Positions 8,721 to 20,257 of a DNA stretch of 64,000 bases are shown one piece after another. The stretch spans positions 1-64,000 of the forward strand of contig NZ_RQUZ01000007.1 of NCBI RefSeq assembly GCF_003992065.1, written 5' to 3'. Made by a program: the position numbers and the translations under genes. The notes beneath the pieces are model-generated. The model saw only the letters and a program-made list of their open reading frames with translations. It ran no database searches and had not been told where the DNA came from. This DNA comes from Veillonella seminalis (GTDB lineage: Bacteria > Bacillota > Negativicutes > Veillonellales > Veillonellaceae). Numbering within the stretch: position 1 is the stretch's first letter; every line of letters starts with the position of its first letter.

Positions 8721-9976
8721 TATTTTTTGCCTCCTTTCTTGTAAAGTTCCATAGTCGCGGTTGGCGACACATTAGCACCATACCAGAATGGATGATTGGT
8801 CAAATTACATTCAATCAACATCCTGAGTAAATAACGGCTTACGAATACGGCGGTAACCATACTGATGGCAACACCGAGACCAAGTGTGATAGCGAAACCG
8901 CGCACCGGACCTGAGCCGAGGATGAACAAGATTGCTGCCGTAATCATAACAGACATGTTCGCATCGACGATTGTCGCAAGAGCACGGCGGAAACCGGATT
9001 CCATAGACATGCGCAATGTTTTACCGATTTGAACTTCTTCTTTAAAACGTTCAAAGATAAGAATGTTCGCATCGACCGCGACACCCATGGAGAGGATAAT
9101 ACCGGCAATGCCCGGCAGCGTTAAGGTAGCCTGCAAGAAATGCAATACTGCCAATAACAGCAATACATAGATTAATAAGGCTGTAGTGGCTACGAAACCG
9201 GATACACGGTAAAGTACCAACATGAACGCTACGATAAGTCCGATACCTACGGCAAAAGCTGTTACCGATTTATCTTTGGAGTCCTGACCGAGCGTAGGAC
9301 CTACGGTACGAACTTCCAATACATTAACTTTTACAGGCAACGCACCGGAACGCAGCAAGATAGCAAGATTTTTAGCTTCATCTAATGTCTTACTGCCTGT
9401 AATTACCGCTTTACCGCCGGTAATCGGTTCATTAACTACCGGATTAGTCAACTGTTCGCCGTCAAGATAAATACCGATGTGACGACCTACGTTCTGAGTT
9501 GTCAAATCGGCAAATTTCTTAGCTCCTTCATCGGTAAACTCAATAGCTACCATGAACTGCTTGTTCTGACCGATTTGTTCTTTCGCATCTTTTAAATCAT
9601 TACCGGTTAAATGAACTACGCCGTTTTCATCCTTGAATTCCATAACCGCTGTTTTACCAATGGTTTTAATGGCTTGATCAGGATCTTTAACACCCGGTAA
9701 TTCAATAATAATACGTTTTTTACCTTCACGCTGAATTAATGGTTCAGCCAAACCCATTTCATTGATACGACGTTCAAGAATCTGTCTGGCTCGTTCTACC
9801 GCATCATCAGTTACTTTATTCTCGCCTGCATCTTCAGCTTCAAGAACAATGTGAGTACCACCTTGTAAGTCAAGACCTTGTTTTATCGATTGTGCCAAAG
9901 GCCCGATAAAATAAATAAAGGCCGCAAAAATCAAGGCAATAACCGCAAGAAACTTTGCAAGTGCCTTCCCGTTCAA
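8720..9976 (-). CDS. secD: Protein translocase subunit SecD
   Basis: 418 residues, the short Firmicute-type SecD. Helix 1 is followed by the signature GLDLQGGTHIVLE (about 35-47), the P1 periplasmic domain, and a C-terminal block of five helices containing GVAVDANILIFERFKEE. The start is TTG at 9976: it is preceded by AAGGAGGGGG and no ATG lies nearby. It lies between the folate-repair gene fau and secF in the same transcript, while yajC, another Sec accessory, is one gene further upstream. Confidence 0.95.
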   Translation of the reverse strand: MNGKALAKFLAVIALIFAAFIYFIGPLAQSIKQGLDLQGGTHIVLEAEDAGENKVTDDAVERARQILERRINEMGLAEPLIQREGKKRIIIELPGVKDPDQAIKTIGKTAVMEFKDENGVVHLTGNDLKDAKEQIGQNKQFMVAIEFTDEGAKKFADLTTQNVGRHIGIYLDGEQLTNPVVNEPITGGKAVITGSKTLDEAKNLAILLRSGALPVKVNVLEVRTVGPTLGQDSKDKSVTAFAVGIGLIVAFMLVLYRVSGFVATTALLIYVLLLLAVLHFLQATLTLPGIAGIILSMGVAVDANILIFERFKEEVQIGKTLRMSMESGFRRALATIVDANMSVMITAAILFILGSGPVRGFAITLGLGVAISMVTAVFVSRYLLRMLIECNLTNHPFWYGANVSPTATMELYKKGGKK

Positions 9977-10028
9977 AAAAATTCCCCCTCCTTAAATCGC
10001 CAGGGCTTATAAAATGATTGCAGAAAAA

Positions 10029-10592
10029 TTATATAAATGTAAGAACGCGCTCGTCGGTAATCAAACCGCCGAGTCGTTTATCATGTACTTCCATAGGAAT
10101 TGTATCAGGCACAACTTGTATATCCCAAGCAACGCCCCATAAGCGTTCCCTGGCAACCTGCGCCAAAAACCGATCATAATAACCGGCTCCCATCCCCATG
10201 CGTCCCCCTTTTGTGTCAAAGGCTACACCAGGTACCAAGATTAAATCCAAGTCGGTCGGTGCAGCACATTCATAAGGTTCATTAGGAATGCGTATATGGA
10301 GAACACCCGTTTTTACATCGTCAAGGCGACGTAAACGTGCCGCCACCATTTCGGTCTTGGACACGCAAACCGGCACATATACCGTTTTGCCGTCCGCTAA
10401 CGCCTGTGTAACTAAGGCATCAAGATTTGCTTCTTTCGGCATAGCTAAATAGGCCATAACGGATTGAGCTTTTTGATACGCCTCCGATTCAACAATGCGT
10501 TTGCACAAAGCATTAGCCCGCATTTTGCATTCTTCTTCAGACATGGCTTGGCGCCTTGCTTTAAAAGCAAGGCGCATTGTGTGCTTATCCAT
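10029..10592 (-). CDS. fau: 5-formyltetrahydrofolate cyclo-ligase
   Basis: 187 residues from the ATG at 10592. Converts 5-formyl-THF to 5,10-methenyl-THF with ATP, returning a stored or inhibitory folate to one-carbon metabolism. The N-terminus has the substrate-anchoring Lys/Arg-rich helix (MRLAFKARRQAM), the middle VMAYLAMPKE, and the C-terminus the family signature GGRMGMGAGYYDRFL. The start is one base after the yajC stop, so expression is probably by coupling; an earlier in-frame ATG at 10619 would overlap yajC. An unrelated metabolic gene inside a Sec operon. Confidence 0.92.
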   Translation of the reverse strand: MDKHTMRLAFKARRQAMSEEECKMRANALCKRIVESEAYQKAQSVMAYLAMPKEANLDALVTQALADGKTVYVPVCVSKTEMVAARLRRLDDVKTGVLHIRIPNEPYECAAPTDLDLILVPGVAFDTKGGRMGMGAGYYDRFLAQVARERLWGVAWDIQVVPDTIPMEVHDKRLGGLITDERVLTFI

Positions 10593-10593
10593 A

Positions 10594-10875
10594 TTATTTT
10601 TCATCTTTGCCAAGCACATGAGCTACGCTGGAACGAGCCAATTTGATTTCAACTTTTTCTGCGATTTGAAGCATAATTGCATCGTCAGTCAAAGCATTAA
10701 TCGTACCGTAAATACCACCGATAGTTACGATTTTCTGACCTTTTTTCAAACTGTTCAAAAGTTCGTTACGAGCTTTCTGTTGCTTTTTCTGCGGACGATA
10801 TAAAAGGAAATAAAAAATTACAACCATTAATAATATCGGCCAACCGGCTTGAAATAACTGTTCTAAATCTGCCAC
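10594..10875 (-). CDS. yajC: Preprotein translocase subunit YajC
   Basis: 93 residues: one N-terminal membrane helix (about 14-30, ending LLYRPQKKQQK) followed by a small basic cytoplasmic domain with GQKIVTIGGIYGTI, the YajC hallmark. YajC associates with SecDF in the inner membrane. Start is GTG at 10875 with GGAGGTG upstream. Lies between tgt and fau, as in many genomes where tgt-yajC-secDF is conserved. Confidence 0.95.
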   Translation of the reverse strand: MADLEQLFQAGWPILLMVVIFYFLLYRPQKKQQKARNELLNSLKKGQKIVTIGGIYGTINALTDDAIMLQIAEKVEIKLARSSVAHVLGKDEK

Positions 10876-10926
10876 TGTCTGTTCACCTCCATAAAAACAT
10901 GTATATCTTTCAACGTCCTGTGTCCC

Positions 10927-12075
<1,149 letters not shown>

Positions 12076-12091
12076 TTATAACACAAATCAG

Positions 12092-13114
12092 TTAACGAAT
12101 AAACATAGCATCGCCAAAGCTAAAGAAGCGATATCGTTCTTTAACAGCCTCTTGATAAGCGGCTAAACAATGCTCTCTGCCCGCCAAAGCACTGATAAGC
12201 ATGAGCAAAGTGGATTGCGGTAAATGAAAATTCGTTATAAGCGCATCAACCATCTTATATTCATAACCCGGATAGATGAAGATTTGCGTCCAATCGTGAC
12301 CGGCTTTTAAAACGCCGTTCTTCGTGGCTGATTCCAATGTTCGTACCGAAGTCGTTCCTACGGCTACGATACGTTTGCCGGCTGCTTTGGCATCATTAAT
12401 AATTTTAGCGGTTTCCGCTGTTACCACGTAATACTCACTGTGCATTTCATGGTCTTCAATCGTTTCTTCGGAAACCGGACGGAATGTGCCAAGTCCTACA
12501 TGTAAAGTAACAAAGGCCAAAGTAACGCCCTTAGCTTTTATGCGTTCCAATAATTCCGACGTAAAATGAAGTCCCGCAGTCGGAGCCGCAGCGGATCCTT
12601 TTTCACGAGCATAGACCGTCTGATACCGATCCTTATCTTCCAATTTTTCATGAATGTATGGCGGCAACGGCATTTCCCCGATTTCTTGGATAATATCATC
12701 AAAAACGCCTTGAGCCGTGAATTCAATAATTCGACCGCCAAAGCTGGTTTTATCAATAACTTTACCGGTTAAACGATCATCAAATACCAGTTCCTGACCA
12801 ATCGGACATTTCTTGCCCGGTTTAACCAAACATTCCCATTTATTTTCACCGCATGGCGTTAAAAGCAAAACTTCAACTTTGCCGCCGCTGCCTCGACGAT
12901 GTCCGTATAAACGAGCGGGAATGACTTTAGTATCGTTAAAAACTAAAACATCATTGTCGGTTAATTCATCAACAATATCGTAAAAATGTTCCTTGTGAGC
13001 CACTTCACCGGTCACCTTATCAAGAAGCATAAGGCGCGATGTATCTCGCGGTTCTACCGGATACTGAGCAATCAGTTCTTCCGGCAATTCATAATCAAAA
13101 TCTGTTACCTTCAT
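12092..13114 (-). CDS. queA: S-adenosylmethionine:tRNA ribosyltransferase-isomerase
   Basis: Builds epoxyqueuosine by transferring the ribosyl part of SAM onto preQ1-tRNA. 340 residues from the ATG at 13114, which has AAGGAAG seven bases upstream; the open frame extends 24 codons further without a usable site. Recognisable segments: [14 protein letters not shown] at the N-terminus, [30 protein letters not shown] and the C-terminal [13 protein letters not shown]. Paired with tgt in the operon; the later step QueG/QueH is not in this window. Confidence 0.96.
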   Translation of the reverse strand: MKVTDFDYELPEELIAQYPVEPRDTSRLMLLDKVTGEVAHKEHFYDIVDELTDNDVLVFNDTKVIPARLYGHRRGSGGKVEVLLLTPCGENKWECLVKPGKKCPIGQELVFDDRLTGKVIDKTSFGGRIIEFTAQGVFDDIIQEIGEMPLPPYIHEKLEDKDRYQTVYAREKGSAAAPTAGLHFTSELLERIKAKGVTLAFVTLHVGLGTFRPVSEETIEDHEMHSEYYVVTAETAKIINDAKAAGKRIVAVGTTSVRTLESATKNGVLKAGHDWTQIFIYPGYEYKMVDALITNFHLPQSTLLMLISALAGREHCLAAYQEAVKERYRFFSFGDAMFIR

Positions 13115-13231
13115 GGTAAAACTTCCTTCTTTCAAACTTAGTTTAATGCGTTTTATTTGTGCTGACACGTATTTGCACTTGCACATATTTATGCCGACAC
13201 GTATCTGTGATTACACGTATTTAATATTTTA

Positions 13232-14698
13232 TCAATACGCTTTATCGATAGTAACACCCGTATAATAGTGCATTAAAATCGTCTTGTAATAATCCTTAGC
13301 CGAGGCAGGTGCCTTAGCGGCCATGCCTTCAGCCCCCCACTGGGACAAGCCCAAACCGTGCCCCCAACCGTAGCCGCGAATCGAAACCGTATCGGTCGCT
13401 TTTTTAAATGTATGATAGGCTTTCGGATTTTTAAAACTATCGGCTGTAGACGGTGCATTTACATTGACGTAAAAATCAAATAAAGTTGATTTCAAACCGA
13501 AAATCTTCTTAATCGTATCGCCGGTCAAGGTAATTGTCTTTTTATCTCCCACAAAGTCAGCGGTCAAAACACGACCGGACACACCGCGATCCGTAAATTT
13601 CATTGGTCGTGCGCGTAACGTACTGAGCTTAATTTCTTTAAGAGTGCCTACATCTTTGCCGGCGGCCTTCAATTTAGTCTCCATTTCGGCACGTGTAAGC
13701 TTAACGGTCCAGGCAAAACTGTCACCGCTCTGTGCGTAATCGGTATAATCTTTAACACCGCGCAAATACGGTAAATTACTGCCCCATACATTTTCACTGT
13801 TTTCCGTATAACCGCCCGCATTTGAATGGAACACGGCCAAAATCGGTTCACCTTTATATTGGATAACCATACCTTTCGTGTCATCCACGGCTTTATTAGT
13901 ACTGCTATATTCAGCGGCCTGGCCCCGATATGATTGGAAATTTGAATCCACCTCGGTATCATACGCTTTAGCCGCACTTTGTTTCATATTATATAAAGCA
14001 TAAGTACGAGCTGCCACCGCCTGTGCTTTTATGGCTTCTTGCGGCCAGCTTGGGGATACTTCAACAGGTACTACCCCGTATAAATAGTCTTCCATAGTCA
14101 CTTCGTTAATCAGCATCATACCGCCCGTTGCGGTAGGTACAATTTTAATGGCACCGCGATACGGTTTATTATTAATCGTAATCGTCCCCTCCGTATTGCC
14201 CTGCCAAGCTCTGACATAAGCAACGCTGTCGATAACTTTACCGTTCACCGTAACCTTATTGTTTTTAACGCCCATAGTGACGGTCTCATTGGCAGCAAAC
14301 TTAGCAACCGGTGATTTATTACTCGTATAGACAGCCACCTGACCGTTACCGGCCACCGGCCAGGCATTGCTTCTGGTAGCCAATAATATGCGAATAGCCG
14401 GGACATTGGATTCTTGCGGTGTATAAAAAGCAGGTGCTTTCCCCGCCTTGGCAGCCACCGCCGTTGAATCCTTTGCTGAATTTACTGTCTTTTTATCATT
14501 CTTGCTTTCAGCTTTAGTCGTGATGGTCGTCGTTGGTTTACTGTCTTTTGCCGGCTTAGTAACAGTTGTTATTGCAGCTTTGCTGTCAGCACCTTCTTTG
14601 GTAACCGCAATCGGCGCCCCCCATACAGGCACTATAGACGACATGAGACAACTAAACACGGTAAGTAACAAAACACGATTTACAGCTTTTAATTTCAT
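13232..14698 (-). CDS. SpoIID/LytB-domain cell wall protein
   Basis: 488 residues. A signal peptide (1-28, ending VWGAP) is followed by a low-complexity Lys/Thr/Ala linker to about residue 90, then the SpoIID domain. That domain shows [18 protein letters not shown] (the Glu corresponds to the catalytic residue of SpoIID lytic transglycosylases), [19 protein letters not shown] and the C-terminal [15 protein letters not shown]. In spore formers SpoIID cleaves denuded glycan; here a vegetative envelope role is inferred. It overlaps ruvB by 4 bases (ATGA) and precedes queA, a placement also known in other Negativicutes and clostridia. Confidence 0.88.
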   Translation of the reverse strand: MKLKAVNRVLLLTVFSCLMSSIVPVWGAPIAVTKEGADSKAAITTVTKPAKDSKPTTTITTKAESKNDKKTVNSAKDSTAVAAKAGKAPAFYTPQESNVPAIRILLATRSNAWPVAGNGQVAVYTSNKSPVAKFAANETVTMGVKNNKVTVNGKVIDSVAYVRAWQGNTEGTITINNKPYRGAIKIVPTATGGMMLINEVTMEDYLYGVVPVEVSPSWPQEAIKAQAVAARTYALYNMKQSAAKAYDTEVDSNFQSYRGQAAEYSSTNKAVDDTKGMVIQYKGEPILAVFHSNAGGYTENSENVWGSNLPYLRGVKDYTDYAQSGDSFAWTVKLTRAEMETKLKAAGKDVGTLKEIKLSTLRARPMKFTDRGVSGRVLTADFVGDKKTITLTGDTIKKIFGLKSTLFDFYVNVNAPSTADSFKNPKAYHTFKKATDTVSIRGYGWGHGLGLSQWGAEGMAAKAPASAKDYYKTILMHYYTGVTIDKAY

Positions 14699-15744
14699 AT
14701 ATCCCCCTGATTGGCAGCATTGGCATTTGGATTAATAATACCCAAATGGTCGTAAGCTAACTGCGTAGCCATGCGCCCGCGACTGGTTCTGATTAAAAAA
14801 CCCAATTGCATTAAATACGGTTCATACACATCTTCGATGGTATCCCGTTCTTCACTGGTGGCCGCCGCTATCGTATCGATACCGACCGGACCGCCGTTAA
14901 ATTTCTCTATAATCGTTCGTAAAATAACGCGGTCTACCCGATCGAGCCCCAACTGATCAATATCAAGACGTTGCAAGGCATCATCGGCAATCACATTCGT
15001 AATTTCACCATTACCGAGCACCTGTGCCACATCACGTACCCGCTTCAACAAGCGGTTGGCAATACGCGGAGTCCCACGGGAACGGCGAGCAATTTCAGCT
15101 GCACCGGTAGCGGTAATCTTAGTATTCAAAACTTCGGCTGCCCGTTTAACAATAAATTCCAATTCATCTTGTTTGTAATATTCCAAATGATTGATAATGC
15201 CAAAACGATCGCGTAACGGACCCGATAAAGCACCAGCTTTGGTCGTGGCACCAACCAAGGTAAACGGTCTTAAATCGATGCGCACGGAACGGGCACTCGG
15301 CCCCTTGCCGACGATAATATCTAAGGAAAAGTCTTCCATAGCGGAATAGAGCACTTCTTCAACCGTACGGGATAAACGATGAATTTCATCGATAAACAAA
15401 ACATCATGATCCTGCAAATTACTGAGCAACGCCGCCAAATCACCGGCACGCTCAATAGCGGGGCCCGATGTAATTCTGAAATTAACACCCATCTCATTGG
15501 CAATAATACCGGCTAACGTCGTTTTACCAAGGCCCGGCGGTCCGTATAACAAGACATGATCAAGCGCTTCTTGGCGCTCTTTAGCTGCCTGAATATACAC
15601 TTTTAAGTTATTTTTTACATCCGTTTGGCCGATATATTCATGCAAATACCTTGGTCGTAAAGAAAATTGCCAAGTGTCGCCACTTTGCTCTTCCTTACCG
15701 ACTACGCGCATTTGACTGTCAACCACACGTATTTCTTCTTTCAT
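14695..15744 (-). CDS. ruvB: Holliday junction branch migration helicase RuvB
   Basis: 349 residues. Hexameric AAA+ motor that, with RuvA, drives branch migration of Holliday junctions. Motifs: N-terminal [11 protein letters not shown], Walker [10 protein letters not shown], Walker [10 protein letters not shown], sensor 1 LVGATTKAG, arginine finger region GPLRDRFG, and the C-terminal winged helix ([20 protein letters not shown]). Two bases after ruvA; overlaps the SpoIID gene by 4 bases. Confidence 0.97.
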   Translation of the reverse strand: MKEEIRVVDSQMRVVGKEEQSGDTWQFSLRPRYLHEYIGQTDVKNNLKVYIQAAKERQEALDHVLLYGPPGLGKTTLAGIIANEMGVNFRITSGPAIERAGDLAALLSNLQDHDVLFIDEIHRLSRTVEEVLYSAMEDFSLDIIVGKGPSARSVRIDLRPFTLVGATTKAGALSGPLRDRFGIINHLEYYKQDELEFIVKRAAEVLNTKITATGAAEIARRSRGTPRIANRLLKRVRDVAQVLGNGEITNVIADDALQRLDIDQLGLDRVDRVILRTIIEKFNGGPVGIDTIAAATSEERDTIEDVYEPYLMQLGFLIRTSRGRMATQLAYDHLGIINPNANAANQGDI

Positions 15745-15746
15745 GA

Positions 15747-16355
15747 CTACCTACCTTTTCCCAATTCAGACAATACATCGCGCAACAGCGTTGCTACATC
15801 GCGTTCACCATTATCCAATCGAGTGAGTATATCAATAAATTCCGACTCGCGATAGCCTAACGCCATTAAAGCTTCGGCCACTTCACCCTGTACACCGGTC
15901 TGTGAAACCGGTACCGCAGTATTAGCCACTGTCTGAGCAGACGGCGCGGTCGTAAATTTACCGATTTTATCTTTTAATTCAAGCACCAAACGCTCTGCCG
16001 ACTTTTTACCGATTCCCGGCAACTTGGTAAGCGTACTCAATTCGCCGTTCATAATCGCCACTTTAATACCGTCAACCGATAAGCCGGATAAAATACCGAG
16101 CCCTACTTTAGGCCCGATACCGGATACAGAAATAAGTAAGATAAACAAATCATATTCATCCTGAGTGCCGAAGCCATACAATTGAATCGCATCTTCACGA
16201 ACACTCATATATGTATATAGTAATGCTTCCTGTCCTTCCGTCAAGGCATCACGGGTAGTACCGGATATATATACGCGATAGCCTACGCCATGTACATCGA
16301 TAAAACAGGAGCCTTGAAAAATTTGATTAACGATACCACGAAGAAAACCAATCAT
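15747..16355 (-). CDS. ruvA: Holliday junction DNA helicase subunit RuvA
   Basis: 202 residues. Tetrameric junction-binding subunit that loads RuvB. N-terminal OB fold ([22 protein letters not shown]), the helix-hairpin-helix pair ([15 protein letters not shown] and [19 protein letters not shown]), a flexible linker and the small C-terminal RuvB-contacting domain ([12 protein letters not shown]). Good AGGAGG before the ATG. Confidence 0.97.
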   Translation of the reverse strand: MIGFLRGIVNQIFQGSCFIDVHGVGYRVYISGTTRDALTEGQEALLYTYMSVREDAIQLYGFGTQDEYDLFILLISVSGIGPKVGLGILSGLSVDGIKVAIMNGELSTLTKLPGIGKKSAERLVLELKDKIGKFTTAPSAQTVANTAVPVSQTGVQGEVAEALMALGYRESEFIDILTRLDNGERDVATLLRDVLSELGKGR

Positions 16356-16393
16356 GGATTATTGCCTCCTAAAAAACTGTTTATATATTCACA

Positions 16394-16894
16394 CTACAAC
16401 TGCAGACGTCGTTTTAAATCATCACCATGCGAGCTGTGCGCCGTGCATATGGCAATAGCCAATGCATCCGCCGTATCATCGGGTTTTATTTTCTCACGAA
16501 TCCCCAACATATTCATGGTCATATAAATAACCTGCTCCTTAGTGGCGCGGCCATAACCGACCACAGCTTGCTTAACCTGCAACGGCGTATATTCATAAAT
16601 AGGAATCCGCCGTTGACTGGCTGCCAGCAAAATAACCCCGCGAGCCTGTCCGACGGCAATGGCGGTCGTTACATTGCGATTAAAAAACAATTGTTCCACG
16701 CCAAACTTATCCGGTTGATATTCTTCCAAGATATCACTTAAATCATTAAACAGTATTTCAAGTCGCATAGCATCCGTGTCCTGTGGCGTAGTTGTAATAC
16801 ACCCATACGCGACGGGTTGCAATCGACTGCCTTCTACATCAATGATGCCATAGCCGCAAATAGCCGTACCCGGGTCTATACCTATAATTCGCAT
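16394..16894 (-). CDS. ruvC: Holliday junction resolvase RuvC
   Basis: 166 residues. Dimeric endonuclease that cuts Holliday junctions. RNase H-like fold with catalytic acids visible: Asp7 in IGIDPGTAICGYG, Glu in KFGVEQLFF, and the C-terminal pair in PDDTADALAIA. First gene of the ruvC-ruvA-ruvB-spoIID-queA-tgt-yajC-fau-secDF run, with a clear promoter 33 bases upstream and AAGGAG before the ATG. Confidence 0.97.
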   Translation of the reverse strand: MRIIGIDPGTAICGYGIIDVEGSRLQPVAYGCITTTPQDTDAMRLEILFNDLSDILEEYQPDKFGVEQLFFNRNVTTAIAVGQARGVILLAASQRRIPIYEYTPLQVKQAVVGYGRATKEQVIYMTMNMLGIREKIKPDDTADALAIAICTAHSSHGDDLKRRLQL

Positions 16895-16926
16895 AACATT
16901 CTCCTTCTCAATATATCTATCTTTTT

Positions 16927-16955
16927 ATTATAGCATTTATAGAACTATAGACCAA
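16927..16955 (-). promoter_or_regulatory. Promoter of the ruvC operon
   Basis: Minus strand: -35 TTGGTC (16950-16955), 17-base spacer, perfect -10 TATAAT (16927-16932), just upstream of ruvC. The rest of the 16956-17038 gap shows no terminator for the preceding gene. Confidence 0.7.
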
Positions 16956-17038
16956 ACAGATTAGCGAATTAATTATTTCATCAGTCCGTACTTAATACGC
17001 TCAGCCAGCACGGTTAAAGCAGCGACTTACTTACTTTA

Positions 17039-17764
17039 TTACATGCGTTCTTTAACTTTAGATACAAAAGCTTCAAACAAAGCATACATATCTTCGTGTT
17101 CACGCCACATATTTTCAGGATGCCATTGTACACCCACAACCGACGCATCGCTGTTTTCAATGCCTTCCACAATCCCATCAAGGCTTGTGGCCGTAGCTCT
17201 TAAAGTCGGCGCTACATCGCGAATTGCCTGATGATGTCGAGAATTAACCAGCGTATTTAGTCCTAAAACAGCATGTAAAAAACTGTCTTTAGCCAAGGTT
17301 ATACTATGAGTCGGATATCCGCCGGGAGCTTCTTGTGAATGTTTAATATAGGAATTTTCACACTGCGTTTCAATATCCTGATATAAATTGCCGCCTAATG
17401 CCACATTAATAATCTGAGCCCCTTTGCAAATACCGAGTACCGGTTTACGCACCTTCACGGCCGCCTGAATCAACTCACGTTCAAATACATCTCGTTTATA
17501 ATTGACCATGCCGATTTCACGATGCGGTTCTTCGCCGAATAAATGAGGATCTACATCAGGCCCGCCATGGATAATGAGTCCGTCATACAATTCAAAATAA
17601 TCTTCACCGATAGCGTTTGGCACATCCGGCAATATAAACGGAATACAACCCAATACACTCAGTACCTCCACCAGATCACGCGATACATACGGTGCTCTTC
17701 GTAAATTGGTGCTGTTGGTAACATCCATAAAAGTGTCGGCCGTAATAGCAATACGTGGTTTCAT
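17039..17764 (-). CDS. Class I glutamine amidotransferase-like hydrolase (peptidase C26, PuuD-like)
   Basis: 241 residues. Family members hydrolyse gamma-glutamyl bonds, for example gamma-glutamyl-GABA in putrescine breakdown. The nucleophile Cys113 lies in VLGICKGAQIINVALGG, and the His and Glu of the triad lie in GVQWHPE near residue 215. An oxyanion strand GLIIHGGPD is also present. No other polyamine genes are nearby, so the true substrate is uncertain. Monocistronic or loosely connected; a weak TTGACT-like -35 lies upstream but no good -10. Confidence 0.85.
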   Translation of the reverse strand: MKPRIAITADTFMDVTNSTNLRRAPYVSRDLVEVLSVLGCIPFILPDVPNAIGEDYFELYDGLIIHGGPDVDPHLFGEEPHREIGMVNYKRDVFERELIQAAVKVRKPVLGICKGAQIINVALGGNLYQDIETQCENSYIKHSQEAPGGYPTHSITLAKDSFLHAVLGLNTLVNSRHHQAIRDVAPTLRATATSLDGIVEGIENSDASVVGVQWHPENMWREHEDMYALFEAFVSKVKERM

Positions 17765-17878
17765 AGCAGTCCCTCATTTCTAAATACCTAACTTTGGGCA
17801 AACAGGTAAATCAAGTCAACTTATTTACCAAGCGGCTTTAAAGCCTGCCGTCCGTAAAACGTTCATTACATACATTAT

Positions 17879-17930
17879 ACAAAAAAGGCCTATGAAATTT
17901 CCATATCTTCTTATGGTTTCCATAGACCTT
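17879..17930 (-). terminator. Terminator of the ylxM-ffh-trmD operon
   Basis: Stem AAGGCCTATG (17885-17894) / CATAGACCTT (17921-17930) with one wobble pair and an inner CCATA/TATGG stem, followed by six T on the minus strand. The stem overlaps the last six codons and the stop of trmD. Confidence 0.85.
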
Positions 17931-18732
17931 GTTTTTCTAATTCTTTTATTGCCCGTTTTTCATCATCGGTGAGTTCCCGTTCCAATAAGTCCGGACGCAA
18001 ACGTCGGGTACGCAATAAGGCCTGCTGTAATCGCCATGCGGCTATGTTTTTGTGATGACCGCTACGCAATACCTCGGGAACTTCCCAGTCTCTGAAAACC
18101 GGCGGTTTCGTATATTGCGGACCTTCTAAAATAGGTCGGTAAAACGAATCCTCCATAGCCCCCGAAGCGGCTCCCAACACACCGGGAATCATACGCGCTA
18201 CCGCATCGGCCACAATCATAGCCGGCAGTTCACCGCCGGTGAGCACAAAATCGCCGATAGAGATTGTCTCATCAATCAAGTGTTCTTCCACACGATAATC
18301 AACACCTTCGTAATGACCGCAAATCAGCACTAACTGATCATAAGCAGCCAACTCACGCGCTTTTGCCTGATTAAAAGTCGTGCCCGTAGGTCCCAAAAAA
18401 ATTATCCGTTTTTGAAGCTCTTTAGCCGGTTTGACATCTACAGCTTCAACGGATAATTTGTCCGTTTCACTTCCATCAACCGATTCAACAGTTTTTGCTG
18501 TTTTAGCCAATACATGCTCCACAGCTTCAAAAATGGGCGGTGCCATCATGAGCATACCGGCCCCGCCGCCATAAGGCGTATCATCCACTTGATTATGCTT
18601 ATTATGAGCAAAATCGCGCGGATTTGTCACTTCCATAGCGAGACGTTCAGCTGCCATAGCCCGTTTAATTATGGAATGATTAAAAAAAGCAGCAAAGAAC
18701 TCAGGGAATAAAGAAATAATGTCAATTCTCAT
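17911..18732 (-). CDS. trmD: tRNA (guanine-N1)-methyltransferase TrmD
   Basis: 273 residues. SPOUT-class enzyme making m1G37 next to the anticodon, which prevents frameshifting. Motifs: N-terminal [23 protein letters not shown], the SAM knot [11 protein letters not shown] and [15 protein letters not shown]. It is about 30 residues longer than common TrmD (roughly 240-250): an acidic insert spans about residues 78-106, between the GGGAGMLMM helix and IIFLGPTG. Last gene of the ylxM-ffh-rpsP-khpA-ylqD-rimM-trmD operon. Confidence 0.96.
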   Translation of the reverse strand: MRIDIISLFPEFFAAFFNHSIIKRAMAAERLAMEVTNPRDFAHNKHNQVDDTPYGGGAGMLMMAPPIFEAVEHVLAKTAKTVESVDGSETDKLSVEAVDVKPAKELQKRIIFLGPTGTTFNQAKARELAAYDQLVLICGHYEGVDYRVEEHLIDETISIGDFVLTGGELPAMIVADAVARMIPGVLGAASGAMEDSFYRPILEGPQYTKPPVFRDWEVPEVLRSGHHKNIAAWRLQQALLRTRRLRPDLLERELTDDEKRAIKELEKQGLWKP

Positions 18733-18790
18733 GGTATCACATTATCCTTTCCGGCCCGAAGGCCACTTCACCCAAGTCTCGGCTGCTCTA

Positions 18791-19288
18791 TTAAATCCAT
18801 TCAGGCGGATCGGCAATAATCTTACCGCCTTCAATATCAATGTCTAAAATTACATGTTCCAAAACAGGTAATAATAAATCAGGCTGACCTTCTTGTTTTA
18901 CTACATACACATCATTGGCCCCCGGCTGCAATACATCAGACACAGTCCCTAAGACATTGCCCTTCGTATCTTCAACGGTCAGACCGATGATATCAAAAAT
19001 ATAGTAACGGCCCTCCGGCAATTCCACCAATTCGTCACGAGGAACTTGGATTTCCTTGCGAGCCATCAATTCGGCGGCATTACGATCAGGCACTTCTTTA
19101 AAGGTGGCCAAAATAAATTGCTTATGATAACGAGCGGATGTGATATGGTATTCTTTACCATCAATGTAGCAGGCATCCATCGTTAAAAACCGATCGGGAA
19201 AATCGGTTTGCGGCATTATACGAAGATCACCCCGCACACCGTGCGGGGCAACGATAACACCTATGGTAATCAGCTCATTCCGATCCAT
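18791..19288 (-). CDS. rimM: Ribosome maturation factor RimM
   Basis: 165 residues. Assists 30S head assembly by binding S19. N-terminal RimM barrel (GVIVAPHGVRGDLRIMPQTDFPDRF), then the PRC-barrel with YYIFDIIGLTVED and the C-terminal LLLPVLEHVILDIDIEGG. The ATG overlaps the ylqD stop codon (TAATG). Conserved between rpsP and trmD. Confidence 0.95.
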   Translation of the reverse strand: MDRNELITIGVIVAPHGVRGDLRIMPQTDFPDRFLTMDACYIDGKEYHITSARYHKQFILATFKEVPDRNAAELMARKEIQVPRDELVELPEGRYYIFDIIGLTVEDTKGNVLGTVSDVLQPGANDVYVVKQEGQPDLLLPVLEHVILDIDIEGGKIIADPPEWI

Positions 19289-19695
19289 TACTGGCGGAAG
19301 GCAACAATTTTGCCATCTTCGAGCAAAATTTCAGAACCCATTAAAGCATCGAGGTCATCCCCAACTTTAACTGTAATGGTCTGTTCCATAGTGCCCTGAC
19401 TAATTTCAGAACCAAGTTCAAGCTTTTCCGCATCCTTTAATTTGGCTGCTACGTCCGCCTTAAAGTTTAAACGTTTCTGCTTTTCTTCTTCAATCTGCTG
19501 GCGTAGTTGAATAAGACCTTGTGCATCGATTTTAGCTTGTTCACTAAGTAAACGTTTAGCTTGAAATTCGATTTGCTGTAAGTCTTGATCAACAAGATCT
19601 AAACGCTGCTGAAGATCGGCAATAAGCTTAGCTTTGAGCCCTTCTGTAACTTTTGATTTAATCGCTACAGGAACGCGTACCGTCATTTCTTCCAT
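19288..19695 (-). CDS. ylqD: YlqD family protein
   Basis: 135 residues. A Firmicute family of unknown function found in the rpsP-trmD operon. The central part (about 25-75) is a long Gln/Lys/Glu-rich helix likely to form a coiled coil (LQQRLDLVDQDLQQIEFQ), and the C-terminus is a small beta domain (ITVKVGDDLDALMGSEILLE). Position between khpA and rimM and the family pattern support the name. A link to translation or envelope function is not shown by the sequence. Confidence 0.8.
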   Translation of the reverse strand: MEEMTVRVPVAIKSKVTEGLKAKLIADLQQRLDLVDQDLQQIEFQAKRLLSEQAKIDAQGLIQLRQQIEEEKQKRLNFKADVAAKLKDAEKLELGSEISQGTMEQTITVKVGDDLDALMGSEILLEDGKIVAFRQ

Positions 19696-19708
19696 GTTTT
19701 CTCACCCT

Positions 19709-19939
19709 TTAGACAATATCAACGGATATCTTTTTGTTTTCTTTGATAGCTGCTGCTTTTGCGACAGCTCGGATTGCTTTAGCAATTCTGCCCTGCTTTC
19801 CAATAACCTTACCCATGTCTTCCGGAGCAACGTGAACTTCATAGACTTCCACATCACCTTTTACGGTCACGGTAACAGAAACGGCTTCAGGCTGCTTAAC
19901 CAATGACTTCGCAATTAATGTAATTAATTCTTTCATCAC
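19709..19939 (-). CDS. khpA: KH-domain RNA-binding protein KhpA
   Basis: 76 residues, a single KH domain (YlqC). The GxxG loop is visible as GKVIGKQGRIAKAIR, the core RNA-binding element. In Firmicutes KhpA partners with KhpB/EloR and affects RNA binding and cell elongation. Lies directly after rpsP. Confidence 0.93.
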   Translation of the reverse strand: MMKELITLIAKSLVKQPEAVSVTVTVKGDVEVYEVHVAPEDMGKVIGKQGRIAKAIRAVAKAAAIKENKKISVDIV

Positions 19940-19957
19940 AGTATGCCTCTCTATGAA

Positions 19958-20221
19958 TTACTTCTTAGCATCAGCAAATTTCTGCATAACACCGTGCTGT
20001 TTGAAAAGGGAACGAACAGTGTCGGTAGGTTGTGCACCATTACCTAACCAAGTCAAAGCTTTTTCTTCATCAATGTTGATAACAGCCGGGGTCTTAGTAG
20101 CATCGTACTGACCGATAGTGTCTACCGGACGACCTTCACGAGGAGCACGGGAATCGGCTACAACGATACGATAGAACGGAGCTTTTTTAGCGCCCAAGCG
20201 AGTTAAACGAATTTTTAACAT
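19958..20221 (-). CDS. rpsP: 30S ribosomal protein S16
   Basis: 87 residues with the typical S16 opening [20 protein letters not shown] followed by [18 protein letters not shown] and [15 protein letters not shown]. Strong AAGGAGGTG upstream of the ATG. Part of the ffh-rpsP-khpA-ylqD-rimM-trmD block. Confidence 0.98.
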   Translation of the reverse strand: MLKIRLTRLGAKKAPFYRIVVADSRAPREGRPVDTIGQYDATKTPAVINIDEEKALTWLGNGAQPTDTVRSLFKQHGVMQKFADAKK

Positions 20222-20257
20222 GTATACTTCACCTCCTTGTCAGAATATCTTCTATGA

